Source: Acetobacterium wieringae (GTDB taxonomy: Bacteria > Bacillota > Clostridia > Eubacteriales > Eubacteriaceae). From it: DNA of 64,000 bases. The notes under the pieces were generated by a model. That model was not told the origin of the DNA. It ran no database searches and was given only the letters and a program-made list of their open reading frames with translations. The translations under genes were made by a program, and so were the position numbers. The DNA lies in assembly GCF_026646375.1 (NCBI RefSeq), contig NZ_JAIPPU010000008.1, positions 1 through 64,000 of the forward strand, read 5' to 3'. This document shows positions 1 through 9,068 of the stretch, piece by piece. Numbering within the stretch: the stretch's first letter is position 1; every line of letters starts with the position of its first letter.

Positions 1-39
1 TTATTTTACCTCATTTCCTTGCAATTTGGGACTGCACTT

Positions 40-3000
40 TTATGATAACACTCCAAAGCAGTTTTGAGTTTCGCCAGGGGCGTCCGAACCTTTAGGCACC
101 ACCACAATCTCGATGCCTTCCAGTCGGTAGCTAAAGCCGGCCGAGCCGGCGGGGTTACCGTTTGAGGCCCAAGAAAGCCAGCCCAGGTTCTGAACATGAA
201 CCCGATAATAGATGTCAAAGTAATCGGCATCGGCCCCGGTTAAAGAAAGCTCAATGGCTTCCAGCCGCAGGCTCTGGCCTTCGGTGCCGGATTTTTTGCC
301 GTCTGACACATAATTTTTTTCCCAGCCGATATTCTGAACATGGGTGCGGTAGGACACGCCCAGATCGTAGTCGGAATTCATCTGGATTTCGATGGCTTCC
401 AACCGCAGGCTCTGGCCTTCGGTGCCGGATTTTTTGCCATCTGACACATAATTTTTTTCCCAGCCGATATTTTGAACATGAGTGCGGTAGGAAACGTTAT
501 AGTTTTTTTGAGGCACTTTAATAACGATTGGGATTTCCAGATCACCATAGTTTTTAGTGCTGGCAATGATCGTAACGGTGGCCGATAGCATGGTTTGATC
601 GCTTTCATCAAGGGTGCCGGCAATTTGGTCTGAAGTGATGCTTGTGCTGTGCGGAACATAGTTGATATAGCAGCTTATAAGACCGGTGTCGGCATCAATG
701 GATAGATCATAGGCACTGTTATCGGAGGCATCCAGACTAGCCACTGAGCTGACAAAACCACCGCTTCCGAACAGAATCCTGAAGGGATCAGTAACTCCGC
801 CAATGCTGAAGCTGGTTGCACCGCTGCCAGTTGGTAGAAGACCTCCGGTATCATAGTTAAAGGGATAGCCTGTTCCGCCGCCAGGCAAATAGGTTGGAGA
901 CCCCAGGGTTCCGGCACTGCCCGTTCCGCCACCGCCGAACGGAAATACAACGGTTGAACCACCGGCAGGGGTTGCTGTGATGGTGACTGTTGTGGATGCG
1001 GTATAATCTATATAACCGGGTGCACTGATTTTATAATAAACCGTATAGGTGCCTGCTACTGGATAAGAAGGAACCGTGGTGCTGTAGGACAGCCCGTCGG
1101 TGCTGTAATAAACTGTCGCACCACTTGGCAAACCGGAGAAATTAAACGCTAAAGGACTGCCTAGGACAATTGTTGGCGGTGTAACGGTTATTCCGGTCAT
1201 GGTCGGACTGCTGCCGCCGCCAGCGGCATTGACCGTGACCGCTGTGCTGGCTGTGTAGTCCTGATACCCGGTTGCTGTTATTTTAATATAAACCATATAA
1301 CTGCCGGCTGCTGCGAAGGTGGGTGCAGTCGTGCTAAAAGTCGAATTATCCAGCGAATAGGAGATGCTCGCATTAGCGGGATGACCGGATATATTGTAAT
1401 TGGGGGTTTGCCCCACTGTGATTGTGACTGAATTGGCGACTGAAATATTAGTCATGGCTGGCAATTGTGTTTTTTTCAGGGTCAGATCACTGGTAACAGA
1501 AGTGGAAGCGTCAAAGCTGTTGCTGCCGTTTAACCATTGATAGCCGGAAGCTGGCGCTGGGTAATTGACTACGGTGCTACCATCATTGGCATAACGGGTA
1601 TACAAAAAAGTTGTATTATCAGTATTTTTAAAGATTAGCTGGTGCACTTGTTTGCTGGAAACATCAGTCAGTACTGGACAGGTATCAGTGCTCAGCATCT
1701 GTCCCCAGACTAGGCCGGACTGAGCTGAGTAAGACGAGTTTACAAGATTTGGATTTTGTAGTGACCAGGCTACTGAACCGGAGGCAAAAGTTGCGGCAGT
1801 TGTGGAGAAGGTTCCATCGCCGTTATTTTTATCGATGTTATCAAGGTAGTAGGTGTTGGAGATGGTGCCATTGTTAAAACCGGCAATTCCACCGATAAAG
1901 CTGCTGCCGGTTACATTACCGGAAACGCTGCAGTTCGCAATACTGGAAGCACCGGTGTTTTGACCGGCAATTCCACCGATATAGCTGGCTGTGCTGGTAA
2001 CCGAGGCGGTAACTCTGCAGTTGGTAATATCTCCGCCATTTTCATTACTGCCGGCAATTCCACCAACGTAGTTGTTCGTACCGGAAACAGCAGCAGTAAC
2101 GCTGCAGCCTGTAATCGTCTTGGAATTAAAACCGGCAATACCGCCAATACAGTTGTTTGTACCGGAAACAGCAGCAGTAACGCTGCAGCCTGTAATCGTC
2201 CCGGAATTAAAACCGGCAATACCACCAATACAGCTGATCGTCCCGGAAATTGTGCCGGCCACGTTCAGATTGCTGACAGTTCCGCTGTTGGAAGCAATAA
2301 TGCCTTGGCTGCTGCCAGCAGTTGGCAGGGTAAGGGTGAAGCCTTGGCCGTCAAAGGTGGAGGTAAAGCTGGTAATGGTGGTCAGTGTTGTACTGTCGAA
2401 ATTAATATTTTGGGTTAAAGCGGCATTGTTAATACTGTGACCGCCTTCACTCAAGTAGGTGGCATAAGCATTGAAATCAGCGGGCGAGCTGATCTCGATC
2501 GCACTATGACTTGTATCCGTGGCGAGGCAATAGATGATGACCGAAGCAGGTGCAGACCAGTCCGATGAGTCTGTTTTATATTCGACATAGACAGTATGCG
2601 TGCCAGCTGTCAGGCTTGGTGTCACAGGGTTTGCTTCTGTCCAGGCTCCGTTGGTGCCATCCACTTGATAGCGATAGCTGGACGCATTTGTTGCAGTGAC
2701 GGCAATGGATGCATTTTCAGTATTATTCACTACACTTTTGGCTGCATCAAGAGTGGGTGCAGGAAGTCTTTCGCTTAAGGCAAGGTTGGCCGGTCCGGGG
2801 GAAGTATTAACATTGGGCATGGTGTAAGCGTCCGTACCAGCGGCGTAAACGGTATTGCTTCCGTCCAACCAGCAATAGCCGGAAGTATTGCTTGGAATGG
2901 TGCCTGATTGCCCAGGATTAAGGTAAATGGTAGACAGAGAATTCGCAGCGCTGGTAAAACTGACTTGATAGACCTGTTTTTCAGATGCAGAAGTCAGCAC

Positions 3001-4134
3001 CGGATAGGGATCAGAACCGACCGTCTGGCCCCAGACCAAGCCAGACTGAGCTGAGTAATTAGAGTTTACAAGCTTTGGATTCTGCAATGCCCAGACCACT
3101 GAGCCGGAGGCAAAAGTGTCGGCGGCTGTGTCAATAGAAGCGATTGAGCCGCCATCAGATGAACCAACATCAAGTTGTCCGGTTAGATAGTAGACATTAG
3201 AAATGGTACCTTGATAATTATAGCCGGCAATTCCGCCGCAATTGCTGTTGCCGGTCACAATGACGGAAACGCTGCAGTTGGTAATTCTCCCGACAGAGTC
3301 ATTACTGCCAGCTATCCCGCCAATATATTGGTTATATGCCCCAGTACCCAAAACCGAAGCGTTAGAATTAAGCATACAGTTTCCAATGTAGGAATTATTA
3401 TAGCCGGCAATTCCGCCAATCATGTTGATTCCGGAAATCGATCCGGAAACGCTACAGTTCTCAATGCGACAGGAAGAGTCGGTATTTTGTCCGGCAATTC
3501 CGCCTATATTGGTATCACCGTAAACCGAAGCCGCACTGGATAGGGTACAGGCTGTAATCGTGCCGTAATTATTGCCGGCTATACCGCCAATCATGCTACC
3601 TGCGCTGGAAACCGATCCGGAAACGTTGCAGTTGATAATACTCCCGCCCAAATCATTAAACCCAGCTATTCCGCCTATATTGCTCGAACCGGCAACCGAA
3701 GCGGTTACGCTGCAGTCGGTAATCGTGCCGGCATTTTTACCGGCTATTGCGCCGATATAGTCCGAATCGGAACTGGAAATTGTGCCGGTAACGATCAGAT
3801 TGCTGACCGTTCCGCTGTTGGAAGCAAAAACGCCCTGGCTGCTGCCAGCGGTTGGTAAGGTGATTGTATGGTCATCGCCATCAAAAGTGCCAGAAAAAGG
3901 ATGATCAACAGTTCCGATTGAGATCATAGAATTTGCGTTAAAGGTAATATTTTCTTTCAGCACAGCAGTGGTATTGGCATCGGTATGCCCATCATTTACA
4001 GCTGTCGAAAAGGCATTAAAATCCTCCACGGAATCAATTTCATAATCCGCCGCCAAAACACTGTTGCCACTGATAAAAAAAACAGTCAGTATTAGAAACA
4101 GTAATAAAAAGGGTCTAAAAAAGCTTGTTTTCAT
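40..4134 (-). CDS. Very large secreted surface protein with GLUG motifs and C-terminal ChW-type repeats
   Basis: About 1,364 residues. I start at the Met of MKTSFFRPF because it follows AGGAGAG; an upstream in-frame Met has no such site. The N-terminus is a classical signal peptide ending near NSVLA. Two long blocks (about residues 100-340 and 620-810) repeat the pattern IGGIAGxNxGTIxxCSVS, typical of GLUG motifs of secreted adhesins and peptidase-like proteins. Two similar beta-rich modules ending in DYTAS-TVTV follow, then a Gly-rich linker. The last roughly 130 residues carry three ChW-like repeats (YRTHVQNIGWEK, YRVHVQNLGWLSW), a family known mainly from clostridial cell-surface proteins. 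No catalytic domain, LPXTG or SLH motif is visible, so an adhesive or scaffold role at the envelope is inference only. Confidence 0.85.
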   Translation of the reverse strand: MKTSFFRPFLLLFLILTVFFISGNSVLAADYEIDSVEDFNAFSTAVNDGHTDANTTAVLKENITFNANSMISIGTVDHPFSGTFDGDDHTITLPTAGSSQGVFASNSGTVSNLIVTGTISSSDSDYIGAIAGKNAGTITDCSVTASVAGSSNIGGIAGFNDLGGSIINCNVSGSVSSAGSMIGGIAGNNYGTITACTLSSAASVYGDTNIGGIAGQNTDSSCRIENCSVSGSISGINMIGGIAGYNNSYIGNCMLNSNASVLGTGAYNQYIGGIAGSNDSVGRITNCSVSVIVTGNSNCGGIAGYNYQGTISNVYYLTGQLDVGSSDGGSIASIDTAADTFASGSVVWALQNPKLVNSNYSAQSGLVWGQTVGSDPYPVLTSASEKQVYQVSFTSAANSLSTIYLNPGQSGTIPSNTSGYCWLDGSNTVYAAGTDAYTMPNVNTSPGPANLALSERLPAPTLDAAKSVVNNTENASIAVTATNASSYRYQVDGTNGAWTEANPVTPSLTAGTHTVYVEYKTDSSDWSAPASVIIYCLATDTSHSAIEISSPADFNAYATYLSEGGHSINNAALTQNINFDSTTLTTITSFTSTFDGQGFTLTLPTAGSSQGIIASNSGTVSNLNVAGTISGTISCIGGIAGFNSGTITGCSVTAAVSGTNNCIGGIAGFNSKTITGCSVTAAVSGTNNYVGGIAGSNENGGDITNCRVTASVTSTASYIGGIAGQNTGASSIANCSVSGNVTGSSFIGGIAGFNNGTISNTYYLDNIDKNNGDGTFSTTAATFASGSVAWSLQNPNLVNSSYSAQSGLVWGQMLSTDTCPVLTDVSSKQVHQLIFKNTDNTTFLYTRYANDGSTVVNYPAPASGYQWLNGSNSFDASTSVTSDLTLKKTQLPAMTNISVANSVTITVGQTPNYNISGHPANASISYSLDNSTFSTTAPTFAAAGSYMVYIKITATGYQDYTASTAVTVNAAGGGSSPTMTGITVTPPTIVLGSPLAFNFSGLPSGATVYYSTDGLSYSTTVPSYPVAGTYTVYYKISAPGYIDYTASTTVTITATPAGGSTVVFPFGGGGTGSAGTLGSPTYLPGGGTGYPFNYDTGGLLPTGSGATSFSIGGVTDPFRILFGSGGFVSSVASLDASDNSAYDLSIDADTGLISCYINYVPHSTSITSDQIAGTLDESDQTMLSATVTIIASTKNYGDLEIPIVIKVPQKNYNVSYRTHVQNIGWEKNYVSDGKKSGTEGQSLRLEAIEIQMNSDYDLGVSYRTHVQNIGWEKNYVSDGKKSGTEGQSLRLEAIELSLTGADADYFDIYYRVHVQNLGWLSWASNGNPAGSAGFSYRLEGIEIVVVPKGSDAPGETQNCFGVLS
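254..492 (-). repeat. Near-identical 101-nt direct repeat inside the ChW region
   Basis: Positions 254-354 and 392-492 are almost identical with a 138-nt period and encode the first two ChW repeats. Only a handful of substitutions separate them, whereas the third repeat is clearly diverged. This implies a recent duplication or gene conversion, and repeat number may vary between strains. Confidence 0.85.
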
Positions 4135-4417
4135 GCTCTCTCCTGTCATCGTATTTCTTGCAAATTTTTACTTATATAACGAATGGCCCTTTGCACTAAA
4201 ACAGCGCCATGGGCATCGGAAAAGGGAAAGTTGTCTGCTCATCACCTTCAATACAAATCTGTTTCAGCAAGCCACCGTTTTTGTGGTCTTAAAAAACAAA
4301 GCGCAGACTCATTAGCTGATTTTGATGCATATTTTCGTCATTGGCACTATTATCGCTATTTGGAACGGTTCCCAGGGAAAGGCGGAGGATTAAAGAATTT
4401 TCATTTTGTCTTTGTCT

Positions 4418-4741
4418 GAAACCGTGAAACCCCGCTGGGAATACACCCGGACGGTTTTTCTGATCACGACTGATGGGGAATTTTTTGTTTATGATTCGGT
4501 CATTGGTATTTGGCAGGTGCTTCAATCAATTTAAATGCGGTTAAAAAAGAAAAGAATAGTGCTGAAAAATTTATACCATGGTTAAAATTAAAAGTAAAGA
4601 TAATTTTTGCTACTAAACTGATGTGAGCCGTTTGAAATTTCCTATCCGGACAGTCTGGAAGATGAGTGGGAAAAGCGTGCTTATTTTTATGCCTACACAT
4701 TTCCGCAGATCATTGCGGCACATGCTGGTTGTTATTTTTTA
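4418..4741 (+). pseudogene. Decayed coding fragments of an unrecognised gene
   Basis: Two stretches read like protein but in broken frames. Positions 4418-4534 read ETVKPRWEYTRTVFLITTDG and on to a stop. From 4622, frame CEPFEISYPDSLEDEWEKRA continues as YFYAYTFPQIIAAHAG and runs into the 3' end of the AraC gene on the other strand. Neither has a start codon with a ribosome site. I read them as remnants of one lost gene that I cannot name. The rest of 4135-4731 shows nothing convincing. Confidence 0.35.
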
Positions 4742-5580
4742 ATAACAGGGATCCAAACCTCGTATTGGGCATTTTGTGGATCTGCATGGATGTAAACTTC
4801 GATGTCCGGGGCATTGCCGTATTCATAGCCTGAAGTGGGGAGCCACTCGGTGACAATCCGTCGTTCTAAGTCTTGAATGGATTGACTCGTACCACTACCA
4901 GAAAATATAGCCCATGTTGAGGCCGGAATTTGATATTCCGTTAAGCTGTCATCAATGTCTTGAGTACTTGCAACGGCGATAAAGTACTTCCATTCCTCGG
5001 CGTTATTGCAGACACTGACACCCAATAGTCCCATGGGCTGATGATCCATCATTGATGCTAATTTGGAAATTGTGCCATCAGTGGCAGCTTTTTGCCACAT
5101 TTGGGGGACGATCTCGAAATTTTTTTCAATTTCCTTGTACAAGGGTTGCCCAATGCCAATAATTCGAAAGGCTTGTTTTTGTTCAATTCTGTAATTCATT
5201 TCCGCTACTCCTGTAATCGTAATTTTGAAGCTGATCGGCGGGTATGCGCGTAGCTCAATGCCACCTTCTTTAACAAGAGAAGGGGCGACGCCGTGAATAG
5301 TTTTGAACGCTCTATTAAATGCAGTAGGCGAAGTATACCCATACTTTAAAGCCACATCAACAATTTTTTCCTCACTACTTAGTAGATCCACAGCGGCCAG
5401 TGACATTCTCCGGCGTCGGATATATTCAGATAGCGGAACATTTGCCATGTATGCAAACATTCGTTGGAAATGATAAGTTGAGCAACAGGCAATTGCTGCA
5501 GGTTGATTGTAGTCAATTTCCTCAGTAAGATGTTCTTCAATATAATTTATTGCATTATTTAGTCTTTCAATCCATTCCAT
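4732..5580 (-). CDS. AraC-family transcriptional regulator with GyrI-like effector domain
   Basis: 282 residues. Residues about 5-105 form an AraC-type double helix-turn-helix (NYIEEHLTEEIDYNQPAA, then LKYGYTSPTAFNRAFKTIHG). Residues about 125-282 match the pattern of the GyrI-like/AraC effector-binding domain of the Rob/SoxS-associated type, which usually senses small amphipathic compounds. The start has AAGGAGC upstream. It stands alone, so its targets cannot be deduced; drug or stress response is typical of the family. Confidence 0.9.
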   Translation of the reverse strand: MEWIERLNNAINYIEEHLTEEIDYNQPAAIACCSTYHFQRMFAYMANVPLSEYIRRRRMSLAAVDLLSSEEKIVDVALKYGYTSPTAFNRAFKTIHGVAPSLVKEGGIELRAYPPISFKITITGVAEMNYRIEQKQAFRIIGIGQPLYKEIEKNFEIVPQMWQKAATDGTISKLASMMDHQPMGLLGVSVCNNAEEWKYFIAVASTQDIDDSLTEYQIPASTWAIFSGSGTSQSIQDLERRIVTEWLPTSGYEYGNAPDIEVYIHADPQNAQYEVWIPVIKK

Positions 5581-6126
5581 TGATTCAGCTCCTTATTGTT
5601 ATTATAATGTTTCAAGAGGATTTGTCCTCTCTTTTCATGCACAAATTAGCGAGTCGTTTTTTAGACGACAAGATTATTATATCGATTTAAACACCTATTT
5701 ACAATCAGGTAGTTTACAAACGGCGAGTGTTAAAGAAAAGTCGGAGGATGAAAAAGTTTAACGGCTACTGGGCTGCAATTCAATACTTCACGTTGTGAAG
5801 GCATTAATTATTCGATCTGAAAGTACCCAAAGCCAGAAAATTTATAAATTTAAAGAGAAGTAAAAAAAGTGTCCGCATCAATAGGGAAAAAGCTCAGCAA
5901 AAACGATTCTATGGACTTGGTCGGGGGCGAGAAGCAACGGTCTGGTTTCGATGTCCAAACAGGGGATAATGGCAAATATTGCAAAAAACAGTAAAAACAA
6001 TAGTAGCCATTATGACCACTATATCTTTTTGTTTTTGTGTCCAGAGCTCTTTATGGCAGACGAGACTATCTGAGTTTTTTGTTTAAAGATCTATCGGAAG
6101 GGTAATCAGAAAAATAAGCCAGGTTT
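5581..6126. other. Gene-poor stretch with possible decayed coding scraps
   Basis: No intact gene. On the + strand, 5640-5760 can be read as a short open stretch (DLNTYLQSGSLQTASVKEKS) ending at a stop and continuing in frame afterwards, which may be a remnant of an unknown gene. The rest is AT-rich and full of stops. I see no promoter or RNA element I would defend. Confidence 0.3.
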
Positions 6127-6306
6127 ATGTTTGGACCGGCTTTCCCATCAATCCGATTGCAAAGTATGATTGAGTGTGTTGAGAGATGCTGTATATGGCG
6201 CGTTCCTGATTTGGGTTTGTACAATGAAAGCTTGGTTCCTGAAGGTGGTCGATTGGCTTGGATGGGCATTTGTGATGCTGATACAATTAGGGATTGCTGT
6301 CGCTGA
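6127..6306 (+). pseudogene. Short open frame, possibly the tail of a lost gene
   Basis: A 59-codon frame beginning MFGPAFPSIRLQSMIECVE and ending GGRLAWMGICDADTIRDCCR. Composition looks protein-like and Cys-rich at the C-terminus, but no ribosome site precedes the ATG and no family was recognised. It ends just before the DUF305 gene. It could be a degraded C-terminal fragment or a chance frame. Confidence 0.25.
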
Positions 6307-6338
6307 AAGATTTTAGTATGAAAGTGAAGGTTTCTATT

Positions 6339-6971
6339 ATGAAAAAAACTACAATCGTGATACTTAGTGTAACATCTGCCGTGGTTTTGCTGGTTCTGAT
6401 GGGGATGATGGCCTATATCATCTTTTTACTGACAAACAACAACCCAATTCAACAAAACGTTAATAATGGATTGGGATGGATGATGAATTCGGGGATGATG
6501 AATTCTGATGTGATGGGTTCTGGCATGATGCATGAATCGGTTGAAAGCGAACATGATTATTTAATTCATATGATTGCGCACCACGAAGAGGCTGTAGCAT
6601 CAGCCAATACGCTGAAAGCGAATACCCAGCGTGAAGAGATGAAAAATTTCGCAGATGATATTATTAAAACCCAGAGTGCTGAAATTGAACAGATGAAAAG
6701 CTGGCTTGATACTTGGTATCCCAATGAGGATCATTCGGTTGATTATCAGCCGATGATGCGGGATCTTACTGGCCTTAAGGGCGATGCCGTGGATCAGGCC
6801 TTCCTGCAAGATATGATTTTCCATCACATGGATGCAGTGATGATGTCACAACAATTGATCGTCAGCGGCTTTGCCAAACATGCCGAAATCATTCCCTTTG
6901 CTGAAACAATCCGAGATAATCAGCGCAATGAGATTTTTATGATGCGTAGGTGGTTGTCAGAATGGTTCTAA
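6339..6971 (+). CDS. DUF305 family membrane-anchored protein
   Basis: 210 residues from the Met of MKKTTIVILSV, preceded by GAAGG; Met codons at 6318 and 6294 are in frame but have weaker sites. One N-terminal membrane helix or signal anchor, then a Met-rich stretch (MMNSGMMNSDVMGSGMM), then the ferritin-like DUF305 domain with its two hallmark helices, MIAHHEEAVASA and MIFHHMDAVMMS. His/Met-rich DUF305 proteins are often found with copper or other metal functions, but no metal gene lies beside it here. A tail fragment of a paralogue lies at 11170-11242. Confidence 0.85.
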   Translation: MKKTTIVILSVTSAVVLLVLMGMMAYIIFLLTNNNPIQQNVNNGLGWMMNSGMMNSDVMGSGMMHESVESEHDYLIHMIAHHEEAVASANTLKANTQREEMKNFADDIIKTQSAEIEQMKSWLDTWYPNEDHSVDYQPMMRDLTGLKGDAVDQAFLQDMIFHHMDAVMMSQQLIVSGFAKHAEIIPFAETIRDNQRNEIFMMRRWLSEWF

Positions 6972-7070
6972 ACGGACGGAGAATGATTTGTGACGCTGGC
7001 TGATATTTGATGCAGTTGTGCGAAGCATTTAAAAGAGTGATTGGAAACTATTCCTGAAAAATTAAAATGA

Positions 7071-7135
7071 CAGAACAGCTTCTTTGTTTAACTGGAATAT
7101 GACGAACGAAACGTCCCCATGTCATCCCCGTGTTG
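7071..7135 (+). repeat. REP-like dispersed repeat, copy A
   Basis: Core TGACGAACGAAACGTCCCC at 7100-7118 followed by ATGTCAT. It shares about 60 nt, including the preceding CTTTGT..GGAATA, with copy B at 10.15 kb. The ends TGAC and GTCA are inverted. Such G/C-rich CGTCCCC cores resemble REP sequences moved by Y1 (RAYT) transposases; no such transposase lies in this window. Confidence 0.6.
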
Positions 7136-7159
7136 TTGGGGTTATTTCAAATAATGTAC

Positions 7160-7207
7160 TTGACAAGTGAACAAGTGTTAACTATTATTAGGTTAACATT
7201 TGTTCAC
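7160..7207 (+). promoter_or_regulatory. Promoter with embedded TetR operator
   Basis: TTGACA at 7160-7165 and TATTAT at 7183-7188 with exact 17-nt spacing form a near-consensus sigma-A promoter. A long inverted repeat overlaps it: GTGAACAAGTGTTAAC (7167-7182) and GTTAACATTTGTTCAC (7192-7207), 15 of 16 positions complementary. The left arm fills the -35/-10 spacer, so binding would block the polymerase. The downstream TetR product is the obvious ligand (autoregulation). Confidence 0.8.
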
Positions 7208-7233
7208 TTTTGCGTGTTATTAAAGGAGCGATG

Positions 7234-7455
7234 ATGAATGCTAAGGAGCGCATAGTATATATTTCTTTGGAGTTATTTGCACAGAAAGGTTTTTCGGGCG
7301 CATCAGTAAGAGACATTGCAAGTGTAGTCGGCGTACGTGAAAGCCCACTATATAAGCATTTCAAAAACAAACAGGATATTTTAGACAATATCTTGGTGAT
7401 CATGAAAGAGCGAATCGAATTGGTCTATCAGGAAAATGAAGTTCCGAGGTCATGA
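7234..7455 (+). CDS. TetR-family regulator, N-terminal (DNA-binding) part of a split gene
   Basis: 73 residues from the ATG at 7234 (AAAGGAG upstream; ATG at 7231 also possible). It contains the complete TetR helix-turn-helix ([20 protein letters not shown], then [11 protein letters not shown]) and stops just after helix 4. The ligand domain follows in another frame from an ATG that overlaps the stop (ATGA). A normal TetR protein of about 205 residues results if both halves are joined. Either a one-base indel broke the gene or both halves are made by coupled translation. Confidence 0.75.
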   Translation: MNAKERIVYISLELFAQKGFSGASVRDIASVVGVRESPLYKHFKNKQDILDNILVIMKERIELVYQENEVPRS

Positions 7456-7850
7456 CCGAAGATGTTGTTGCGGCCTATAAGAAATTATCGCTTAAAAAAT
7501 TATGTGAAATATCCTGGAATTTGTTCTCTCTTTTTACGAAAGATCCGTTGGTATCAAATTTTAGAAGATTGTTAATGCGTGAACAGTTTGGGAATGAACA
7601 GATAGCCAGGCAGTATGGGGAGTCTTATTTATTAGGTGTGGTTCGTAAGCAAGGCAAGACGTTTGTAAAGCTTGTTGAAGGTAAATTGTTTAGGGAAGAA
7701 AATCTGGAAATCATTGCGCTTCAATTTTATGGGCCGATTCTGTTACTGTTTCAACAATATGATTGTAATCCCGAGAATGAAGAACAGATTAAGGGTTACT
7801 TAAATGAACATATAAGAGCATTTGGAAAAAATTATAACAGGACGGTGTGA
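7452..7850 (+). CDS. TetR-family regulator, C-terminal (ligand-binding) part of a split gene
   Basis: 132 residues, all-helical, beginning [19 protein letters not shown]. It corresponds to helices 5-9 of a TetR protein and has no DNA-binding part of its own. The ATG overlaps the stop of the N-terminal half by the sequence ATGA. No independent ribosome site is obvious apart from GAGG about 5 nt upstream. Whether it is translated, or is the remnant of a frameshifted gene, cannot be decided from sequence. Confidence 0.6.
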   Translation: MTEDVVAAYKKLSLKKLCEISWNLFSLFTKDPLVSNFRRLLMREQFGNEQIARQYGESYLLGVVRKQGKTFVKLVEGKLFREENLEIIALQFYGPILLLFQQYDCNPENEEQIKGYLNEHIRAFGKNYNRTV

Positions 7851-7854
7851 TCAG

Positions 7855-8760
7855 TTGAAGAAGAGGGGAAAAGTGATCAAAATAATTAGCGGTATTTTAG
7901 TTGTAGTGGCGGTTGTGCTGGTAGTAAAATTTAATCTCGAGTTGAAAAAGGCGTCAGAACGATTTGAAACATACCAGAATAAAGCAGAAACCGTTGAAAC
8001 ATCATACGGAAAAATAACCTATATTGATGAAGGCGTGGGTGAAGTCATCCTGAGCTGTCATGGCATCTGCGGCGGTTACGATCAAGCCTATGATACACTT
8101 TCGGATAAAACAGATACTTATCGAGTGATCGCTCCTTCTCGATTCGGGTATCCGGGAAGTGATGTCGCAACGAATCCGAGTATTGATAGTCAAGTAGAAA
8201 CCTTTGTTGAACTGCTTGATGCATTAAATATTGATAAAGTATATGTGCTTGGCACTTCCGCCGGAGGAGCAGTTGCAATTAAATTTGCGCTTTTGCATCC
8301 AGAACGTACAAAGGGCTTGATCTTATACTGCTCCGGTTATCCGGCAACTGAAAAGCCAGCCAACGAAGCCACTTATGTGGGACCGCCTGCAGCAATCTGT
8401 TATGACTTTCCAATGTGGTTTTTTAGCCCCTTATTTGAACCACTGATGGGGATGGACAGTGACACGATCGGATTAATTATGCCATTAAGTGAAAGACATG
8501 ATGGCATTGTTTTAGATGCGAAAATTGCTAATACTGATATGGATAATCATTATGAGGAGTATGATATGAGTAAAGTGAGTGTTCCGGTATTAATTGCGCA
8601 TGCCGAAGATGATAAACTGGCGGATTATAGTAAAGCCGCTTTATGGTCAGAGAAAATACCAAATTGTACATTTGTGTCATGCAAAACGGGAGGCCATTTA
8701 ATGACCGGAAATTCAGTGAAAATCGATGAGGCATTTAACCGCTTTATTCATGTGGATTAA
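7855..8760 (+). CDS. Membrane-anchored alpha/beta hydrolase
   Basis: About 301 residues from a TTG at 7855 with AGGACGG upstream; GTG 7873 and TTG 7822 are alternatives, and no ATG start exists. One N-terminal transmembrane helix (IISGILVVVAVVLVV), then an alpha/beta-hydrolase fold with oxyanion region SCHGICGGYD, nucleophile elbow GTSAGG (Ser), acid in HAEDDKLADY and final His in GGHLMTG. The triad looks complete. It follows the split TetR gene closely and probably shares its operator-controlled promoter, so the regulator likely senses a substrate or inducer of this enzyme. Substrate unknown. Confidence 0.85.
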   Translation: MKKRGKVIKIISGILVVVAVVLVVKFNLELKKASERFETYQNKAETVETSYGKITYIDEGVGEVILSCHGICGGYDQAYDTLSDKTDTYRVIAPSRFGYPGSDVATNPSIDSQVETFVELLDALNIDKVYVLGTSAGGAVAIKFALLHPERTKGLILYCSGYPATEKPANEATYVGPPAAICYDFPMWFFSPLFEPLMGMDSDTIGLIMPLSERHDGIVLDAKIANTDMDNHYEEYDMSKVSVPVLIAHAEDDKLADYSKAALWSEKIPNCTFVSCKTGGHLMTGNSVKIDEAFNRFIHVD

Positions 8761-9068
8761 CAAATGATTCTCCTTCTGTTGGGTATAATAGATAAGATGA
8801 ATAAAACGTGTCTATGTTTTTCTGAATTAAGCATAAGTCGCTTTAAGTGAAATAGAAAAATGTCGCACAGTTCTCAGATGGAGTGCCCTCTTATTACCAT
8901 TTCAATTTATATTTTAGTAATTATCTTTTCTTATGAAAATTTAGTAAAGTGTTATTTATCTCATTTTTAATAATGAAGGTAGAATGTTCCATTAGCTGAT
9001 CGTTGCGCTTGGGTTATTTTAGGGCACTTTCGGGCGGCTATTTTGTTACGCGTAAGGAAGGGAGCGAG
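8761..9068. other. Intergenic, nothing clear
   Basis: About 300 nt, AT-rich, without an open frame of note. No riboswitch-like or strong terminator structure is evident. Confidence 0.5.

Noticed and set aside
1960-2440. Open frames on the + strand opposite the large surface protein
   Set aside because: They are antisense shadows of the GLUG repeats; low-complexity composition, no ribosome sites, and the minus-strand protein is clearly real.
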